Source: Paractinoplanes tereljensis
GTDB lineage: Bacteria > Actinomycetota > Actinomycetes > Mycobacteriales > Micromonosporaceae
NCBI RefSeq assembly: GCF_016862435.1
Contig: NZ_BOMY01000039.1
Location: 124,001 to 188,000, forward strand
Reading direction: 5' to 3'
DNA length: 64,000 bases
Made by a program: the position numbers and the translations under genes. Every line of letters starts with the position of its first letter. Positions within the stretch are counted from its first letter, which is position 1. The notes beneath the pieces were generated by a model. It saw nothing but the letters and a program-made list of their open reading frames with translations. It made no database searches and was not told the DNA's origin. Positions 8,500-16,818 of the stretch are shown here, in pieces.

Positions 8500-9396
8500 T
8501 CATGACGCGTCGGCAGGCATCGTCCAGGTTGGCGGAACCAGCAGCACCGGACAGAGCAGGTGCCGTCCGGCCGCCGGGCGGACAGAGCCGGCGACCAGTC
8601 CAGCAACCCGGCCTTGGCGTCCCATGCCGGCGACCAGCAGCTGGCCTCGCCGGGATGCCTGGTCGAGGGTGTACGGCAGGTCGAGCTCCGAGATGAGCAC
8701 GGCCTGCATCGCGACCTGCGGAAAGGCTGCGGACCAGCCGCTCAGAGCCTCGGCCAGCCGCCGCGCCGCTTCGTTTCGCTCCAGATTGTTTCCACCCAGC
8801 GGCCTGGACGGAACGCCGTCGTGACCTGGTCGCGCGCGGTCCCACACATGGACAGCCGCCAACCGGGCACCGATCTGGTCAGCCAGCTCGAATGCGTAGG
8901 CGGCTGACCTCTCGCCCGGCTGGGCGGATACACCAGCGATGATCGGCCCGCGATAGCCCACCCATCCACGGTGCACCAGCAATGGCGACGTGCAGTTTTG
9001 GGTCAGGTGGGTCGCGGTTGAGCCCCAACCCGTGCCGGGCGCGGACCTGTCCCCGTGCCCCACTACGAGCAGACACGCGTTGCGGGAGTGGGTAGCAAGG
9101 ACCTCGCCGGCGACGCCATGGATCAGCTCGGTGCGCACCGGCACCCTCCAGGCGGCCGACGTGAGGCGGTCTTCGATCGCATCGAGCAGCCGCCGGCACT
9201 GGATTCCGGATGTGCCGTCCGCCTTCCGGCGAGTCCGTCCGGAATAACGTCCCGGCCAGGCGTGCACGATCAGCAGCGGGGCCGATCGGCGGGCCGCCTC
9301 GGCGGCCGCCAGGTCGACCACTGCTTTCCACATTCTGGTTCCATCGACACCGGCCACGACTGGCCGGCCGTCGCCTGACATCGTCGCATCGTCCAT
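8500..9396 (-). CDS. Tandem universal stress protein (UspA superfamily)
   Basis: 298 aa from ATG 9396 (DDATMSGDGRPVVAGVDG). This start is uncertain because no strong ribosome site precedes it. Two Usp domains span residues ~10-140 and ~150-298, each beginning with a VVAGVDG or IIAGVSA strand. The usual G2xG9xG(S/T) ATP loop is degraded in both (GHGDRSAPGTGWGSTATHL; GMGRQGRVAGLVAGSV). About 100 bp upstream there is a strong AGGAGGTGATGAGG-ATG that opens a different frame. It is a relic of a SHOCT-type small gene (see 9394-9494). The DosR-like box at 9545 would drive both. The protein is the best intact homologue of the broken USP at 22113. Confidence 0.8.
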   Translation of the reverse strand: MDDATMSGDGRPVVAGVDGTRMWKAVVDLAAAEAARRSAPLLIVHAWPGRYSGRTRRKADGTSGIQCRRLLDAIEDRLTSAAWRVPVRTELIHGVAGEVLATHSRNACLLVVGHGDRSAPGTGWGSTATHLTQNCTSPLLVHRGWVGYRGPIIAGVSAQPGERSAAYAFELADQIGARLAAVHVWDRARPGHDGVPSRPLGGNNLERNEAARRLAEALSGWSAAFPQVAMQAVLISELDLPYTLDQASRRGQLLVAGMGRQGRVAGLVAGSVRPAAGRHLLCPVLLVPPTWTMPADAS

Positions 9397-9494
9397 GTTC
9401 GTATGCCGTTCAGGAGCTGGAGCCGAGGTCCGGCGGAGCCGCGAGCGTGTGCCGATCGTCCTCCCGCGGCCGAGAACACAGCCACGAACAACAT
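9394..9494 (-). pseudogene. Relic 5' end of a SHOCT-type small membrane protein gene
   Basis: Reading left from 9494, AGGAGGTGATGAGG precedes an ATG whose first codons give MLFVAVFSAAGG. The intact gene at 63490 starts MLFLLLFWSVV behind AGGAGGTGAAGACG. The two ribosome-site/start segments and the boxes upstream are almost the same sequence. Here the frame quickly loses the membrane segment and runs into the USP gene out of frame, so only the leader survives. Confidence 0.5.
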
Positions 9495-9560
9495 CCTCAT
9501 CACCTCCTGCTTTCATGCTCGGGCGGATCGCAATTTGATCGACAGAGCCCTATGGCCCTA
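9486..9560. repeat. Duplicated promoter-leader (partner at 63482-63555)
   Basis: Both copies share GATCGACAG, then the box core GCCCTATGGCCCT, a 35-40 bp spacer, CACCTCCTG and GAACAACATC (plus-strand view). Boxes, spacing and translation start are all retained, which points to a duplication rather than chance. Confidence 0.65.
9545..9560 (-). promoter_or_regulatory. DosR-like box of the duplicated leader
   Basis: GAGCCCTATGGCCCTA matches the 63538 box (CAGGGCCCTATGGCCCTG) except at its ends. It lies 51 bp upstream of the relic ATG and ~150 bp upstream of the USP start. Confidence 0.6.
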
Positions 9561-9676
9561 GTGCCCTGCGGCCTTGCGATCCAGGGCTTCCGGCCCTGCG
9601 TCAGCGGACGTCGCGCTCTCGGCTCAGGCCTCAGCGCGGCCGACAATCGAGCTGGGAACCAGAAATGGGAGGGGCC

Positions 9677-9841
9677 ATGAGCCCAGGGCGGCCATCGTCA
9701 CCGACGCCAACCCGGACCGGCGGAAACGTAACGGTCCGGGCGGTCCGGCCAGCAGACCGGCGAGCGCTGGCAGCGCTCTACGGAAGAGCGACGCCGGACA
9801 GCCTCCGGCTGCGCTTCTTCGACCAGGCATCAGAACGAGAA
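9677..9841 (+). pseudogene. Truncated 5' fragment of a GNAT/acyl-CoA synthetase gene
   Basis: About 55 codons from ATG 9677 encode NVTVRAVRPADRRALAALYG and then TPDSLRLRFFDQASERE. This aligns with the start of the intact GNAT fusion at 26621 (IITIRPVRPADRDSLAGLYA; PDDLRMRFFAQPSDRA). The match stops abruptly at ~9841, where the 3' end of the convergent peptidoglycan-binding gene begins. A ribosome-like GGGAGGGGCC precedes it. It is a decapitated copy cut at the junction. Confidence 0.6.
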
Positions 9842-10288
9842 CATCCCACTGACCAGGGCACGCCACGTCAACGGACCGACGATGCCGTCGACGGTCATGG
9901 ACGGCACCTCCGCATGGACGGCCCCCTGGAAGTTGCGCACGGCCTCCTCGGTCCGCGGCCCGAATATGCCATCGACCACGCTCCACTCGCCGGCGCAGCC
10001 GCAAAGGTTGCGGTACTGGAACTCCTCCTGGACGCCCCGTACCGCATCGCCCTCGGAGCCTCGGCGGATCACGGTGACCAGGCTGGCCCACGTCCGGGGA
10101 CCGACGATGCCGTCCACCAGCAACGTGTGCCGCTGCTGGAACTGGCGCACGGCCGCAGTGGTTGCCGGGCCGAACAGCCCATCCACGACCACGGCGTACC
10201 CGCGGGCTCGAAGCAAATATTGCAACGCCGGAATCGGATGTTCCTTCGCGCCCTGACGCATCTGCGGCCAGGGACTCATGGTGCCCAT
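9830..10288 (-). CDS. Peptidoglycan-binding-domain protein
   Basis: 152 aa, ATG behind GAGGAGGGACGGC. It consists almost wholly of two PG_binding_1 modules (residues ~15-70 and ~75-150) with the repeated signature VDGxFGPxTxxAVRxFQ and VDGIVGPxTWxxLV. No signal peptide and no catalytic domain are visible, so cell-wall binding outside the cell is not assured; many such proteins are stand-alone. It sits between a terminator hairpin (10317-10341) and the GNAT fragment. The role is unclear, possibly spore or cell-envelope related. Confidence 0.8.
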   Translation of the reverse strand: MGTMSPWPQMRQGAKEHPIPALQYLLRARGYAVVVDGLFGPATTAAVRQFQQRHTLLVDGIVGPRTWASLVTVIRRGSEGDAVRGVQEEFQYRNLCGCAGEWSVVDGIFGPRTEEAVRNFQGAVHAEVPSMTVDGIVGPLTWRALVSGMFSF

Positions 10289-10316
10289 GCCGTCCCTCCT
10301 CGTCTGCTGTTCGCCA

Positions 10317-10341
10317 GGCCGGACCGGGACTCGGTCCGGCC
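10317..10341 (-). terminator. Hairpin between ADH and peptidoglycan-binding genes
   Basis: GGCCGGACCG / CGGTCCGGCC, a perfect 10-bp stem with a 5-nt loop. It lies 15 bp past the stop of the minus-strand alcohol dehydrogenase. No U-tract, as is common in high-GC actinobacteria. Confidence 0.6.
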
Positions 10342-10356
10342 CGGCCCGGCCGCGCT

Positions 10357-11397
10357 CTACCGGTGGACCAGCACCTTCAGCGCACCGCTGTGGGTGGGAT
10401 CGGCGAAGACGTCGTACGCGGTCATGAATTCTTCGAAGCCGAACCGGTGCGTGACCATGTGGCCGAGGTCGAGCTGCCCGGCGACGAGCATGTCGAGCAG
10501 CTTCGGTGTCGAGTACGTGTCGACCAGGCCCGTCGTGATGGTCACGTTACGGATCCACAGATCTTCGAGGTGCAGCGTGGCCGGCTTGCCGTGCACGCCG
10601 ACATTGGCGACCCGGCCACCGGGCCGTACGAGTGTCGTGCAGAGCTCGAATGTCTGCGGTGTGCCGACCGCTTCGATGACGACGTCGGCGCCGAGGCCAC
10701 CGGTCAGCGACCGGACCGTTTCGAGGGGCTCGTCCAGGCCGGCGAGCACAGTGGTGTCCGCGCCGAACATCTTCGCCGCTTGCAGACGGCTCGTGGCCTT
10801 GTCGATCACGATGATGTGGGCGGGCGAGTAGAGCCGAGCGGTGACGACGGCGGCGAGCCCGATCGGCCCGGCGCCCACGATCACCACGGTATCGCCCGGG
10901 CGTACCCGGCCGTTGAGCACTCCGACCTCGTACGAGGTCGGCAGGATGTCGGCGAGCAGGACCGCTGATTCGTTGCTCACGCGGTCGGGCAGCCGGTAGG
11001 TGGACAGGTCGGCGAACGGGATCCGGGCGAACTCGGATTGCACTCCGTCGACCAGGTGCCCGAGGATCCAGCCGCCACCGCCGAGGCATTGGCCGTAGGC
11101 GCCCTCCCGGCAGTAGCGGCATATGCCGCAGGCGGAAATGCAGGAGGCGAGCACCCGGTCGCCCGTTGCCAGCCCGCCGACGCCGCTGCCGGTCTCGACC
11201 ACCGTGCCGACCGCCTCGTGGCCGAGCACCCTTCCGGGTTCCACCTCGGGCACATCACCGCCGAGGATGTGCAGGTCGGTGCCGCAGATGGTGACGGCGT
11301 CAACTTGGATGATCACATCTCGCGGGTCCTGAATCGCCGGATCGGGGATCTCGGTCCACGACCTGGTTCCGGGTCCGCCGTACACGAGTCCTCTCAT
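10357..11397 (-). CDS. Zinc-dependent alcohol dehydrogenase (MDR family)
   Basis: 346 aa, ATG preceded by GGTGAGG. It is a medium-chain dehydrogenase with catalytic zinc ligands C38 and H60-E61 (ICGTDLH, GHEAVG) and structural-zinc cysteines C90, C93, C96 and C104. The NAD-binding GAGPIGL motif is near residue 175, followed by an Asp-containing strand (IVIDKA) that favours NAD. The family interconverts alcohols or polyols and carbonyls. It is divergent from the second dehydrogenase at 11603, and the 205-bp gap holds DosR-like boxes. In hypoxia it could reoxidise NADH; the substrate is unknown. Confidence 0.85.
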   Translation of the reverse strand: MRGLVYGGPGTRSWTEIPDPAIQDPRDVIIQVDAVTICGTDLHILGGDVPEVEPGRVLGHEAVGTVVETGSGVGGLATGDRVLASCISACGICRYCREGAYGQCLGGGGWILGHLVDGVQSEFARIPFADLSTYRLPDRVSNESAVLLADILPTSYEVGVLNGRVRPGDTVVIVGAGPIGLAAVVTARLYSPAHIIVIDKATSRLQAAKMFGADTTVLAGLDEPLETVRSLTGGLGADVVIEAVGTPQTFELCTTLVRPGGRVANVGVHGKPATLHLEDLWIRNVTITTGLVDTYSTPKLLDMLVAGQLDLGHMVTHRFGFEEFMTAYDVFADPTHSGALKVLVHR

Positions 11398-11459
11398 GAT
11401 GGCCTCACCTTCGATCGATGGCGTTCCCTCTCATATTCGGCCCGCACGGACCCGTACGA

Positions 11460-11477
11460 CAGGGACCTCCGGCCCTA
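11460..11477. promoter_or_regulatory. DosR-like box between divergent dehydrogenases
   Basis: CAGGGACCTCCGGCCCTA has arms CAGGGAC and GGCCCT(A). It is 63 bp from the 11397 start and 126 bp from the 11603 start. A weaker second copy, CGGCCCGCACGGACCC, lies at 11438-11453, giving the tandem arrangement often seen in DosR promoters. Confidence 0.65.
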
Positions 11478-11602
11478 CTCGGACCTGCGGAAGGCGGTTT
11501 GTTCCTCCGGTTCAAGGGTCAGGAGACTCTGACTCGCCGGCCCCGAGGTGCTTACCGTCCAGTTGTGGTCCGTTCGGGGCCGCTCTGGAAGGAGCATCCG
11601 TC

Positions 11603-12658
11603 GTGAAGGCAGCAATCTTCCACGCCCGCAGGGACATCGTCATCGAAGACGTACCGGAGCCTGAGTTGCGCCCCGGCGCCGTCGCGATCGATGTCGCCTG
11701 GTGTGGCATCTGCGGTACCGACCTGCATGAATACCTGGAAGGCCCGATCTTCATCTCACCCGCCGGGCACCCGCACCCGCTGACCCACGAGACCGCCCCG
11801 GTGACCATGGGACACGAGTTCTCCGGCACCGTCACCGCGCTGGGTGCGGGCGTCACCGACCTGGCCGTCGGCGACAACGTCGTGGTCGAGCCGTACTTCG
11901 TCTGCGGCACCTGCGCACCCTGTCAGGCCGGCAACTACAACCTCTGCACCAGCATGGGATTCATCGGCCTTGCCGGCGGCGGCGGTGGCCTCAGCGAGAA
12001 GGTCGTGGTCGACCGTCGATGGGTGCACCCGATCGGCGACATCCCGCTCGACCAGGCCGCCCTCATCGAGCCCCTGTCGGTCGGCCACCACGCGTACACC
12101 CGCAGCGGTGCCAAGGCCGGCGACGTCGCCTTCGTCGCCGGCGCCGGGCCGATCGGCCTGCTGCTGGCCGCGGTCCTCAAGGCCGAAGGTCTCACCGTGA
12201 TCATCTCCGAGCTCAGCGAGGCGCGTAAGGAGATGGCCCGTTCCACCGGAGTCGCCGACCATGTCCTCGACCCCGGAACCGAGGACGTCGTGGCCCGCGT
12301 CCGCGAGCTCACTGACGGCGCCGGCGCCGACGTGTGCTTCGAGTGCTCCAGCGTCAACGCCGCACTCGACCAGCTCTTCGACGCGGTCAGGCCGGCCGGC
12401 GTGATCGTCGTCGTGTCCATCTGGGGCCACCCGGCGTCGATCGACATGCAGCGCCTCGTCCTCAAGGAGATCGACCTGCGCGGCACCATCGCCTACGTCC
12501 GGGACCACCCGGCCACGATCGACCTCGTCCGCACCGGCAAGGTCGACCTCACACCCTTCATCACCGCGCGGATCTCCCTCGAAAACCTCGTCGACCAGGG
12601 CATCCACACCCTGATCGACCACAACGACACCGCAGTGAAGATCCTCGTGCACCCCTGA
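11603..12658 (+). CDS. 2,3-butanediol dehydrogenase-like zinc dehydrogenase
   Basis: 351 aa from GTG 11603 behind GGAAGGAGC; earlier in-frame starts would run into the promoter boxes. Catalytic zinc ligands are C37 and H71-E72 and structural cysteines are C101, C104, C107 and C115. The long loop after the first zinc site (EGPIFISPAGHPHPLT) is characteristic of (R,R)-butanediol dehydrogenase/sorbitol dehydrogenase-like enzymes. The NAD motif is GAGPIGLLL. Reduction of acetoin or another carbonyl to dispose of NADH under low oxygen would suit the island. The substrate is inferred. Confidence 0.8.
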   Translation: MKAAIFHARRDIVIEDVPEPELRPGAVAIDVAWCGICGTDLHEYLEGPIFISPAGHPHPLTHETAPVTMGHEFSGTVTALGAGVTDLAVGDNVVVEPYFVCGTCAPCQAGNYNLCTSMGFIGLAGGGGGLSEKVVVDRRWVHPIGDIPLDQAALIEPLSVGHHAYTRSGAKAGDVAFVAGAGPIGLLLAAVLKAEGLTVIISELSEARKEMARSTGVADHVLDPGTEDVVARVRELTDGAGADVCFECSSVNAALDQLFDAVRPAGVIVVVSIWGHPASIDMQRLVLKEIDLRGTIAYVRDHPATIDLVRTGKVDLTPFITARISLENLVDQGIHTLIDHNDTAVKILVHP

Positions 12659-12690
12659 GTGAAATGCCGGGACGGTGGTGCTCGATACAA

Positions 12691-12842
12691 TTCCTACGGG
12701 TGGACTCGACCGATGGGGACGTGCTCGCCGGGCGCCTCGCGCTCGCGCAGCGCTGCCGTGGCCATCAGCTCAACGAGCTGGTGGCTGATCGTCAGACCGA
12801 GCCCTGTGCCGCCGAACTCACGGCTGGTCGCGGCATCGACGT
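12691..12842 (-). pseudogene. C-terminal fragment of a sensor histidine kinase (G2 box)
   Basis: Reading leftward from 12842 the codons give REFGGTGLGLTISHQLVELM, the nucleotide-binding G2 box and following helix of a HATPase domain. About 20 unrelated residues and a stop at 12691 follow. Nothing upstream can encode the rest of a kinase, because the SRPBCC gene abuts it. It is a small relic whose parent could be a hybrid kinase with the D-x-S/T-REFGGTGLGL type box. Confidence 0.6.
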
Positions 12843-13480
12843 CAGACCGCTGCCAGGCCGGCGGCCCGCTCGGCGCGTTCCTTGATGCCGAGCAGCATGC
12901 GGCGTTCCATGATCAGACTGCCCGGCTCCATCACGACCCGATTGACGACCCGCGACGGCCACGAGGCATCCGGCACGGCGATCCGGTTACGACTGATCAA
13001 TCGGGTGCCTCCGGGATCGGGGCGTAGGTGGAAGGCCCAGACCCAGTTGCCATCGACAGATCGGAACGCCAGCGCCCGCTCGGGCTCGAAAATCTTGACG
13101 CGCATGCCGGGCCCGTTCGGACCGACCGGTAGGACATCGCCGAGGGACAGGTTCTGGTACTGCGGCAGGATCTCGTCAGCACTGTGCATGCCGAGGCCGA
13201 ACAGATTCTCGATCCAGTCGTAGGTGTAGGCGCCACCACGGCCGCTGCCCATCTGCACGAGCCACGGCCAGACCGCGGCCGGCGGCACGGCGACGCTGAT
13301 GGCCCGGGTGGATTTGATGTCCGGGTCGGCGAGCAGCTCGTCGCCGAGCAACCGCGCGGTCGCCTCCTCGGCGGTGGCTCCCCAGGTGAGGCACCACCGG
13401 CGAGCGGCTTTCGAGTAGACGACGCCCGCCGCCAGGCCCGCCAGCGCCAAACCGGCACCGGCCGTCATCCAGGTCTTCAT
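12842..13480 (-). CDS. SRPBCC-fold (START-like) membrane-anchored protein
   Basis: 212 aa, ATG at 13480 with AGGGAGGGAC upstream. An N-terminal membrane anchor spans residues 5-23 (TAGAGLALAGLAAGVVY). A polyketide-cyclase/SRPBCC-like domain follows (ISVAVPPAAVWPWLVQMG; a central WIENLFGLGMHSADEI; FRSVDGNWVWAFHLRP; TRLISRNRI). Such domains bind hydrophobic ligands; no catalytic role can be read off. It is divergent from PPDK across a region with a DosR-like box at 13526, so it is probably an island gene. Homologues with this anchor are usually annotated simply as SRPBCC family proteins. Confidence 0.72.
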   Translation of the reverse strand: MKTWMTAGAGLALAGLAAGVVYSKAARRWCLTWGATAEEATARLLGDELLADPDIKSTRAISVAVPPAAVWPWLVQMGSGRGGAYTYDWIENLFGLGMHSADEILPQYQNLSLGDVLPVGPNGPGMRVKIFEPERALAFRSVDGNWVWAFHLRPDPGGTRLISRNRIAVPDASWPSRVVNRVVMEPGSLIMERRMLLGIKERAERAAGLAAV

Positions 13481-13525
13481 AGTCCCTCCCTGTCTTCACG
13501 TTCGCACTGCCGGGGCCTGTCCAGT

Positions 13526-13542
13526 AGGGACGTACGGCCCTG
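13526..13542. promoter_or_regulatory. DosR-like box between SRPBCC gene and ppdK
   Basis: AGGGACGTACGGCCCTG, 46 bp from the SRPBCC start and 70 bp from the ppdK start. Both arms fit the island pattern. Confidence 0.65.
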
Positions 13543-13611
13543 TTGGACGGGACCGACGCGGGGCTACCAACGAGGGAGGAGCGACCGTGAACGAGTGGGG
13601 ATGAGGAGCAA

Positions 13612-16272
13612 ATGTCCAGATACGTGTACGACTTCATCGAAGGCAACAAAGACCTCAAGGACCTGCTCGGGGGCAAGGGCGCCAACCTGGCCGAGATGAC
13701 CCGGATGGGGCTGCCCGTCCCGCCCGGATTCACCATCACCACCGACGCCTGCCGGGAATACCTGCGCACCGGGTCCGTCCCGACCGGCCTGTTCGCGGAG
13801 CTCGAACATCATCTGCGCCTGATGCAGACAAGTTTGAACAAGACGTTCGGCGACCCGCGCGACCCGCTGTTGCTGTCGGTGCGCTCGGGGGCGAAGTTCT
13901 CGATGCCGGGGATGATGGAGACGATTCTCGACATCGGCCTCAACGACACCAGCGTGGCCGGGCTCGCCCGGCAGAGCAATGACGAGCACTTCGCGTGGGA
14001 CTCCTACCGGCGCCTGATCCAGATGATCGGCAAGACCGTGTTCGACATTCCCGGCGAGGACTTCGAGACCGAGCTGGCAAATGCCCGTTCGGCCGCCGGC
14101 GTGCGGACGGACGCCGAGCTGACCACGGCACAGCTGCACGACCTCGTCGCGGCGTACAAGAAGGTCTTCCACACCCACACCGGCCGCGACTTCCCGCAAT
14201 CGCCGCACGAGCAGCTGTTCCTGTCGGTCACGGCGGTCTTCCGCTCGTGGAACGCCGAACGCGCCGTGCTCTACCGCCGGCAGGAACGCATCCCACCGGA
14301 CCTGGGCACCGCGGTCAACGTGATGGCCATGGTCTTCGGCAACCGCGGCGACAACTCCGGCACGGGCGTGGCCTTCACCCGCGACCCGGCGACCGGCCGC
14401 CGCGGCAGCTATGGCGACTATCTGCGTAACGCGCAGGGCGAAGACGTCGTGGCGGGCATCCGCAACACCGTCGGCCTGACCGAGCTGGCCACCATCGACC
14501 CGGTGAGCTACGGGCAGCTGCTGTCCATCATGCAGCGGCTAGAGCAGCGCTATCGCGACCTGTGCGACATCGAGTTCACCATCGAGAACGGCAAGCTGTG
14601 GATGCTGCAGACCCGGGTCGGCAAACGCACCGCAGCCGCCGCGTTCGTCATCGCCGCGCAACTCGTCGACGAGGGCACGATCAGCCTCGACGAGGCGCTG
14701 CAGCGGGTGACCGGTGAGCAACTCGCCCAGCTCATGTTCCCCAGCTTCGACCGGACCGCGGCGCCGGCCCCGCTGACCACCGGGGTGGCCGCCTCGCCGG
14801 GTGCGGCGGTCGGGGCGATCGTCTTCGACTCGGCTGCGGCGGCCGCCGCGACCGGGCCGGTGATCCTGGTGCGCCGGGAGACAAACCCGGACGACCTGCC
14901 CGGCATGATCGCGGCCCAGGGCATCCTGACCTCGCGGGGTGGCAAGACCTCGCACGCCGCCGTGGTCGCCCGTGGCATGGGCAAGACCTGCGTCTGCGGG
15001 GCCGACCAACTGGAGATCGGCGAGGATTCGGTCCGTGTGGCCGGGCAGACTCTGCGGGCCGGTGACGTCATCTCGATCGACGGCACCACCGGACACGTCT
15101 ATGCCGGCTCGGTGCCGGTGCACGCGTCCCGAGTCGTCCGTTACTTCGAGGGAGAGCTCACCGCGCACGGCGATGCCCTGCTGTCCGCGATCGAACGCCT
15201 GATGATCCACGCTGATCACCAGGCCCGGCTCGGCGTACACGCCAACGCCGACACCGGCGCCGACGCGGCACGGGCCCGGCGTTTCGGCGCCACCGGCGTG
15301 GGCCTGTGCCGCACCGAGCACATGTTCCTCGGCGACCGGCGCGTTCTGGTCGAGCGACTGATCCTGGCCACCGACGACGCCGAACGGGAAGCCGCGCTCG
15401 CCGCGCTGCTGCCACTGCAGCGCGCCGACTTCGAGGAACTGTTCGCCGCGATGGACGGCCTGCCGGTCACCGTACGGCTGATCGACCCGCCGCTGCACGA
15501 GTTCCTGCCTCCGCTGGAGGAGCTCACCGCCCGGGTCGCCCGGGCCGAGGCGCTCGGCGCCGACCCGGGCCGCGACGGCACGCTGCTGACCGCGGTGCGC
15601 CGGATGCACGAGCAGAACCCGATGCTGGGCCTGCGCGGCGTACGCCTCGGTCTGGTTGTTCCTGGTCTTTTCGCCATGCAGGTCCGGGCGATCGCGGAGG
15701 CCTCGGCCGCCCGGGTCGCCGCCGGCGGCGACCCGCGGCCGGAGATCATGGTTCCGCTGGTCGGCGCGGTTCAGGAGCTTGAGGCCGTACGGACGGAGGC
15801 CGAGGATGTGCTGGCCGGCGTCCACGGGGCACCGGAGATCCGGATCGGCACGATGATCGAGGTCCCCCGAGCCGCGCTCGCGGCCGGCGAGATCGCCGCT
15901 GCCGCCGAGTTCTTCTCCTTCGGCACCAACGACCTGACCCAGATGACCTGGGGCTTCTCCCGCGACGACGTGGAGGGAGCGTTCTTCGGCCGCTACCTCG
16001 AGCTGGGCATCTTCGCGGTGTCCCCGTTCGAGACCATCGACGCCGGCGGTGTCGGCGAGCTGGTGCGCATCGCCGTCGAGCGCGGCCGCGCCACCCGGCC
16101 GGACCTGACCATCGGCGTCTGCGGCGAGCACGGCGGCGACCCCGCCTCGGTCCGGTTCTTCCACGCGGCCGGCCTGGACTACGTGTCGTGCTCGCCCTTC
16201 CGGATCCCGATTGCTCGTCTCGAGGCCGGCCGGGCGGCGACCGCCGCCGCGACGGCCTCCGACACCAGATAG
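13612..16272 (+). CDS. ppdK: Pyruvate, phosphate dikinase
   Basis: 886 aa, the usual bacterial length. ATG behind GAGGAGCAA. The ATP-grasp domain starts with LLGGKGANLAEMTRMGLPVP. The central swivelling domain has the phosphorylated histidine H448 in GGKTSHAAV. The C-terminal PEP/pyruvate barrel ends with catalytic C837 (GVCGEHGG). The enzyme interconverts pyruvate + ATP + Pi with PEP + AMP + PPi in the cytosol. In an oxygen-starved cell it can run glycolysis with PPi as energy currency or feed gluconeogenesis. A DosR-like box 70 bp upstream and a small membrane protein gene 11 bp downstream suggest a two-gene operon. Confidence 0.95.
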   Translation: MSRYVYDFIEGNKDLKDLLGGKGANLAEMTRMGLPVPPGFTITTDACREYLRTGSVPTGLFAELEHHLRLMQTSLNKTFGDPRDPLLLSVRSGAKFSMPGMMETILDIGLNDTSVAGLARQSNDEHFAWDSYRRLIQMIGKTVFDIPGEDFETELANARSAAGVRTDAELTTAQLHDLVAAYKKVFHTHTGRDFPQSPHEQLFLSVTAVFRSWNAERAVLYRRQERIPPDLGTAVNVMAMVFGNRGDNSGTGVAFTRDPATGRRGSYGDYLRNAQGEDVVAGIRNTVGLTELATIDPVSYGQLLSIMQRLEQRYRDLCDIEFTIENGKLWMLQTRVGKRTAAAAFVIAAQLVDEGTISLDEALQRVTGEQLAQLMFPSFDRTAAPAPLTTGVAASPGAAVGAIVFDSAAAAAATGPVILVRRETNPDDLPGMIAAQGILTSRGGKTSHAAVVARGMGKTCVCGADQLEIGEDSVRVAGQTLRAGDVISIDGTTGHVYAGSVPVHASRVVRYFEGELTAHGDALLSAIERLMIHADHQARLGVHANADTGADAARARRFGATGVGLCRTEHMFLGDRRVLVERLILATDDAEREAALAALLPLQRADFEELFAAMDGLPVTVRLIDPPLHEFLPPLEELTARVARAEALGADPGRDGTLLTAVRRMHEQNPMLGLRGVRLGLVVPGLFAMQVRAIAEASAARVAAGGDPRPEIMVPLVGAVQELEAVRTEAEDVLAGVHGAPEIRIGTMIEVPRAALAAGEIAAAAEFFSFGTNDLTQMTWGFSRDDVEGAFFGRYLELGIFAVSPFETIDAGGVGELVRIAVERGRATRPDLTIGVCGEHGGDPASVRFFHAAGLDYVSCSPFRIPIARLEAGRAATAAATASDTR

Positions 16273-16283
16273 GGGGAACTGCC

Positions 16284-16622
16284 ATGGTCACCGCCCTCGA
16301 CAGCCGGCACGAGGTGATCCCCGTTCGCTCCGGCGAGCGTGAGATCGGCGCGTACGTGGTGCGCCCGGAGCGGACCACGTTCGTGCCGGCCGTGGATGTC
16401 ACCGCTCTGGTGCTCGGCTCGATGGCGTTCGCGACGGTGGCCGCCGTGGCGGTCGCCGTCGGGATCGCCCGTCGCCGACCACCCGCTATCGGTGCGGTGA
16501 CGATGGGCCCGGGCGGCTGGCTCAGCCTGAAACGGTCCGCCGCTCCGCCGTTGCGGGCGGCGGAGCGGCGGCCGTGGTGGGCACACGCACTGCGTGCCCG
16601 GCGGTTGACGACGGAGCCCTGA
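16284..16622 (+). CDS. Small single-span membrane protein
   Basis: 112 aa from ATG 16284 behind AGGGGGAACTG. A single hydrophobic segment lies at about residues 38-62 (VDVTALVLGSMAFATVAAVA). It is flanked by an N-terminal ~35-residue basic/polar part and a C-terminal Arg-rich tail. It is translated just after ppdK and closed by a hairpin at 16623. No family is recognised. The Arg clusters next to the span suggest a cytosolic C-terminus. Confidence 0.65.
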   Translation: MVTALDSRHEVIPVRSGEREIGAYVVRPERTTFVPAVDVTALVLGSMAFATVAAVAVAVGIARRRPPAIGAVTMGPGGWLSLKRSAAPPLRAAERRPWWAHALRARRLTTEP

Positions 16623-16659
16623 CCCGGACGGTAATGACCTTCAGCTCTCACCGTCCGGG
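16623..16659 (+). terminator. Hairpin after the ppdK operon
   Basis: CCCGGACGGT / ACCGTCCGGG, a perfect 10-bp stem with a 17-nt loop, beginning at the stop codon of the small membrane protein gene. Confidence 0.6.
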
Positions 16660-16818
16660 CTTATGGGACTCCGGGCTCGCCGGCTGGGGCCTCGGAGGTT
16701 TCCGTGGCCCTCGATTCATTCGTCGATACCAGAAACTGCGTCCCTCTTTCCGAGGAGGATGGGCTCAAGTCCGCCACCCGCGACCTTGCCGCGGGTCAGG
16801 GAAGCGACTGGAGTCTGA

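Noticed and set aside
14539..16164. 541-codon open frame antisense to ppdK
   Set aside because: Same reason; ppdK is certain from catalytic motifs, and the antisense product has no domain.
16652..16672. GGGCTTATGGGACTCC upstream of the hybrid kinase
   Set aside because: Arms are direct rather than inverted and overlap the terminator stem; not counted as an operator.
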